Assembly (NCBI GenBank): GCA_028869385.1
Contig: JAGWSR010000074.1
Coordinates: 89,982 to 153,981 of the forward strand
Length of the DNA: 64,000 nucleotides
Source of the DNA: a bacterium
Lineage (GTDB): Bacteria > Vulcanimicrobiota > Vulcanimicrobiia > Vulcanimicrobiales > Vulcanimicrobiaceae
Direction: 5' to 3'
The notes under the pieces are model-generated. The model ran no database searches. It had not been told where the DNA came from and saw nothing but the letters and a program-made list of their open reading frames with translations. Position 1 is the first letter of the stretch, and each line of letters begins with the position of its first letter. The position numbers were made by a program, and so were the translations under genes. Below are positions 62,645 to 64,000 of the stretch, piece by piece.

Positions 62645-64000
62645 TTGCAGGCCAAGACGCTGTGGGAGAACCTCACGGCGCCTGCGCTGATCGAACACGC
62701 GCTTCGCAATCGCGAGGGCGTGCTCGGCCGCGACGGTCAGTTCATCGTCGACACGCGTCCGCACACGGGCCGTTCGCCAAAGGATAAGGCCTTCGTCAAA
62801 GAGCCGGCGAGCGAGGCGCACATCGATTGGGGCGACACGAACGCGCCCGTCGACGCTGCCGTCTTCGATGCGCTCTTCGAGCGCGTCGAGGAGTATCTGC
62901 GCGACCGCGACGTGTACATGCTCGACGCGTACGTCGGCGCGGACGAGCGTTATCGCGTTCCGATTCGCGTGTATACCGAGTTTGCTTGGCACAATCTCTT
63001 CGCGCGACACCTCTTCATCTCGAGCGATGAGGCGCAACCGGGCTTCGTGCCGGAGTTCACGGTGGTGGATGCGGCGCTCTTCCAGGCCGATCCGCAGCGC
63101 GACGGCGTGCGCGGATCCACGTTCATCCTTGTCAATTTCGCGCGGCGCATCATCCTCATCGGCGGTACGAAGTACGCGGGCGAGATCAAGAAGTCGATCT
63201 TCACGGTCATGAACTACTTGCTGCCGCTGCGCGATACGCTGCCGATGCACTGCTCGGCGAACGTCGGGAAAGACGGCGACGTCGCCATCTTCTTCGGCCT
63301 CTCGGGCACGGGCAAGACGACGCTCTCCTCCGATCCGCACCGACCGCTCATCGGCGACGACGAGCATGGTTGGTCGAGCGACGGCGTCTTCAACTTCGAG
63401 GGCGGCTGCTATGCGAAGGTCATTCGCCTCTCGCCGAGCGCGGAGCCCGAGATCTGGGCTGCGACGAATCGCTTCTCGAGCGTGCTCGAGAACGTCGCCT
63501 ACGACGCGCGCACGCGCGTGCTGGACGTGGATTCCGACGAGAAGACCGAGAACACGCGCTCGGCCTATCCGCTCGAATTCATTCCGAACATCGTGCCGGG
63601 CAGCAAGGGCGGTCATCCGAACACCATCATCATGCTCACCGCCGACGCCTTCGGCGTGCTGCCGCCGATCTCGAAGCTCAGCCCCGAGCAGGCGATGTAT
63701 CATTTCCTCTCGGGCTACACCGCCAAGCTCGCCGGCACCGAGAAGGGTCTCGGCAGCGAGCCGCAGGCGACCTTCTCCACCTGTTTCGGCGCGCCCTTCA
63801 TGCCGCGCCACCCGGCCGTCTATGCCAAGCTTCTGGGCGAGAACATCGCCCGCCACAAGGTGAATTGCTGGCTGGTCAATACCGGCTGGACGGGCGGCGC
63901 CTTCGGCACTGGCTATCGCATGCCGATCGCCCATACCCGCGCGCTCGTCAGCGCCGCGCTCGAAGGCCGCCTCGAAGGCGTGCCGGTGCGGCTCGATCCC
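62645..64000 (+). CDS. pckA: Phosphoenolpyruvate carboxykinase (ATP), 5' part
   Basis: Open for 452 codons to the window edge. Motifs are [19 protein letters not shown] (Walker A), [19 protein letters not shown] and [12 protein letters not shown]. It makes PEP from oxaloacetate and ATP, which fits gluconeogenesis with sdhABE. The first usable start is TTG at 62645, but the frame runs upstream as [19 protein letters not shown] with no ATG, GTG or TTG. An ATT at 62624 has GAGGG 8 nt upstream. The start is unsure. Divergent from the DmpA-type gene. Confidence 0.95.
   Translation, partial: MQAKTLWENLTAPALIEHALRNREGVLGRDGQFIVDTRPHTGRSPKDKAFVKEPASEAHIDWGDTNAPVDAAVFDALFERVEEYLRDRDVYMLDAYVGADERYRVPIRVYTEFAWHNLFARHLFISSDEAQPGFVPEFTVVDAALFQADPQRDGVRGSTFILVNFARRIILIGGTKYAGEIKKSIFTVMNYLLPLRDTLPMHCSANVGKDGDVAIFFGLSGTGKTTLSSDPHRPLIGDDEHGWSSDGVFNFEGGCYAKVIRLSPSAEPEIWAATNRFSSVLENVAYDARTRVLDVDSDEKTENTRSAYPLEFIPNIVPGSKGGHPNTIIMLTADAFGVLPPISKLSPEQAMYHFLSGYTAKLAGTEKGLGSEPQATFSTCFGAPFMPRHPAVYAKLLGENIARHKVNCWLVNTGWTGGAFGTGYRMPIAHTRALVSAALEGRLEGVPVRLDP

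Overview
The window is about 64 kb of high-GC, densely coding bacterial chromosome. It has no insertion sequence, prophage, CRISPR array or rRNA operon, and one tRNA. The envelope is diderm-like, because there is a complete type IV pilus set that includes an outer-membrane secretin. It also carries flagellins, an SdhA-SdhB-SdhE (CCG-domain) succinate:quinone oxidoreductase, an HU protein with a histone-H1-like tail, ThyX, and the cdaA-cdaR-glmM module for cyclic di-AMP. My best guess is a member of Candidatus Eremiobacterota (WPS-2) or a nearby lineage. That is an inference from gene content, with no database match behind it.

Layout. 1-8.5 kb: a cut-off AlkA-type glycosylase, a GlcF-like Fe-S protein, a STAS protein, a SnoaL-like protein, a DUF1835 protein, a papain-like peptidase, a tricorn-type protease and a small secreted protein. 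8.6-14.4 kb: tRNA-Gln with REP-like repeats, a small membrane protein, an NlpC/P60 hydrolase behind a c-di-AMP riboswitch, then glmM, cdaR and cdaA, an unknown gene and rsgA. 14.5-23.3 kb: rpsT, a ThrE-type exporter, priA, aroB-aroK-aroC, sdaA and HU. 23.4-35.3 kb: a sulfotransferase, then one minus-strand type IV pilus operon (pilB, pilT, pilC, a sigma factor, pilA, a CcdA-like gene, a TPR gene, pilD, pilM, pilN, pilO, pilP, pilQ). 35.3-47.5 kb: thyX, ftsZ, ftsA, an oppositely oriented chemoreceptor and small secreted gene, then ftsQ, a Cof-type phosphatase, hisD and dnaE. 47.5-55 kb: a GAF-GGDEF protein, sdhABE, a small basic protein, an aldehyde dehydrogenase and a hypothetical protein. 55-60.2 kb: two tandem flagellins, one interrupted by an amber codon, and a TPR-sulfotransferase. 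60.2-64 kb: a 46-residue membrane protein with a GntR regulator, a GNAT acetyltransferase, a DmpA-type peptidase and the start of pckA.

How they work together. The cdaA-cdaR-glmM operon makes c-di-AMP and the peptidoglycan precursor glucosamine-1-phosphate. The next gene in the same direction is a cell-wall hydrolase whose leader matches the c-di-AMP riboswitch, so synthesis, sensing and wall remodelling sit within 4 kb. Nearly every junction of the pilus operon is an ATGA/GTGA overlap, and the operon carries its own sigma factor. Each of the two surface-filament loci (pilus, flagellin) has a sulfotransferase beside it. Three sigma-28-like promoters precede the two flagellins and the chemoreceptor.

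Start codons are often GTG or TTG. Several starts were set by Shine-Dalgarno position and overlap with the upstream gene, and two genes (near 9220 and near 62640) have no satisfying start.
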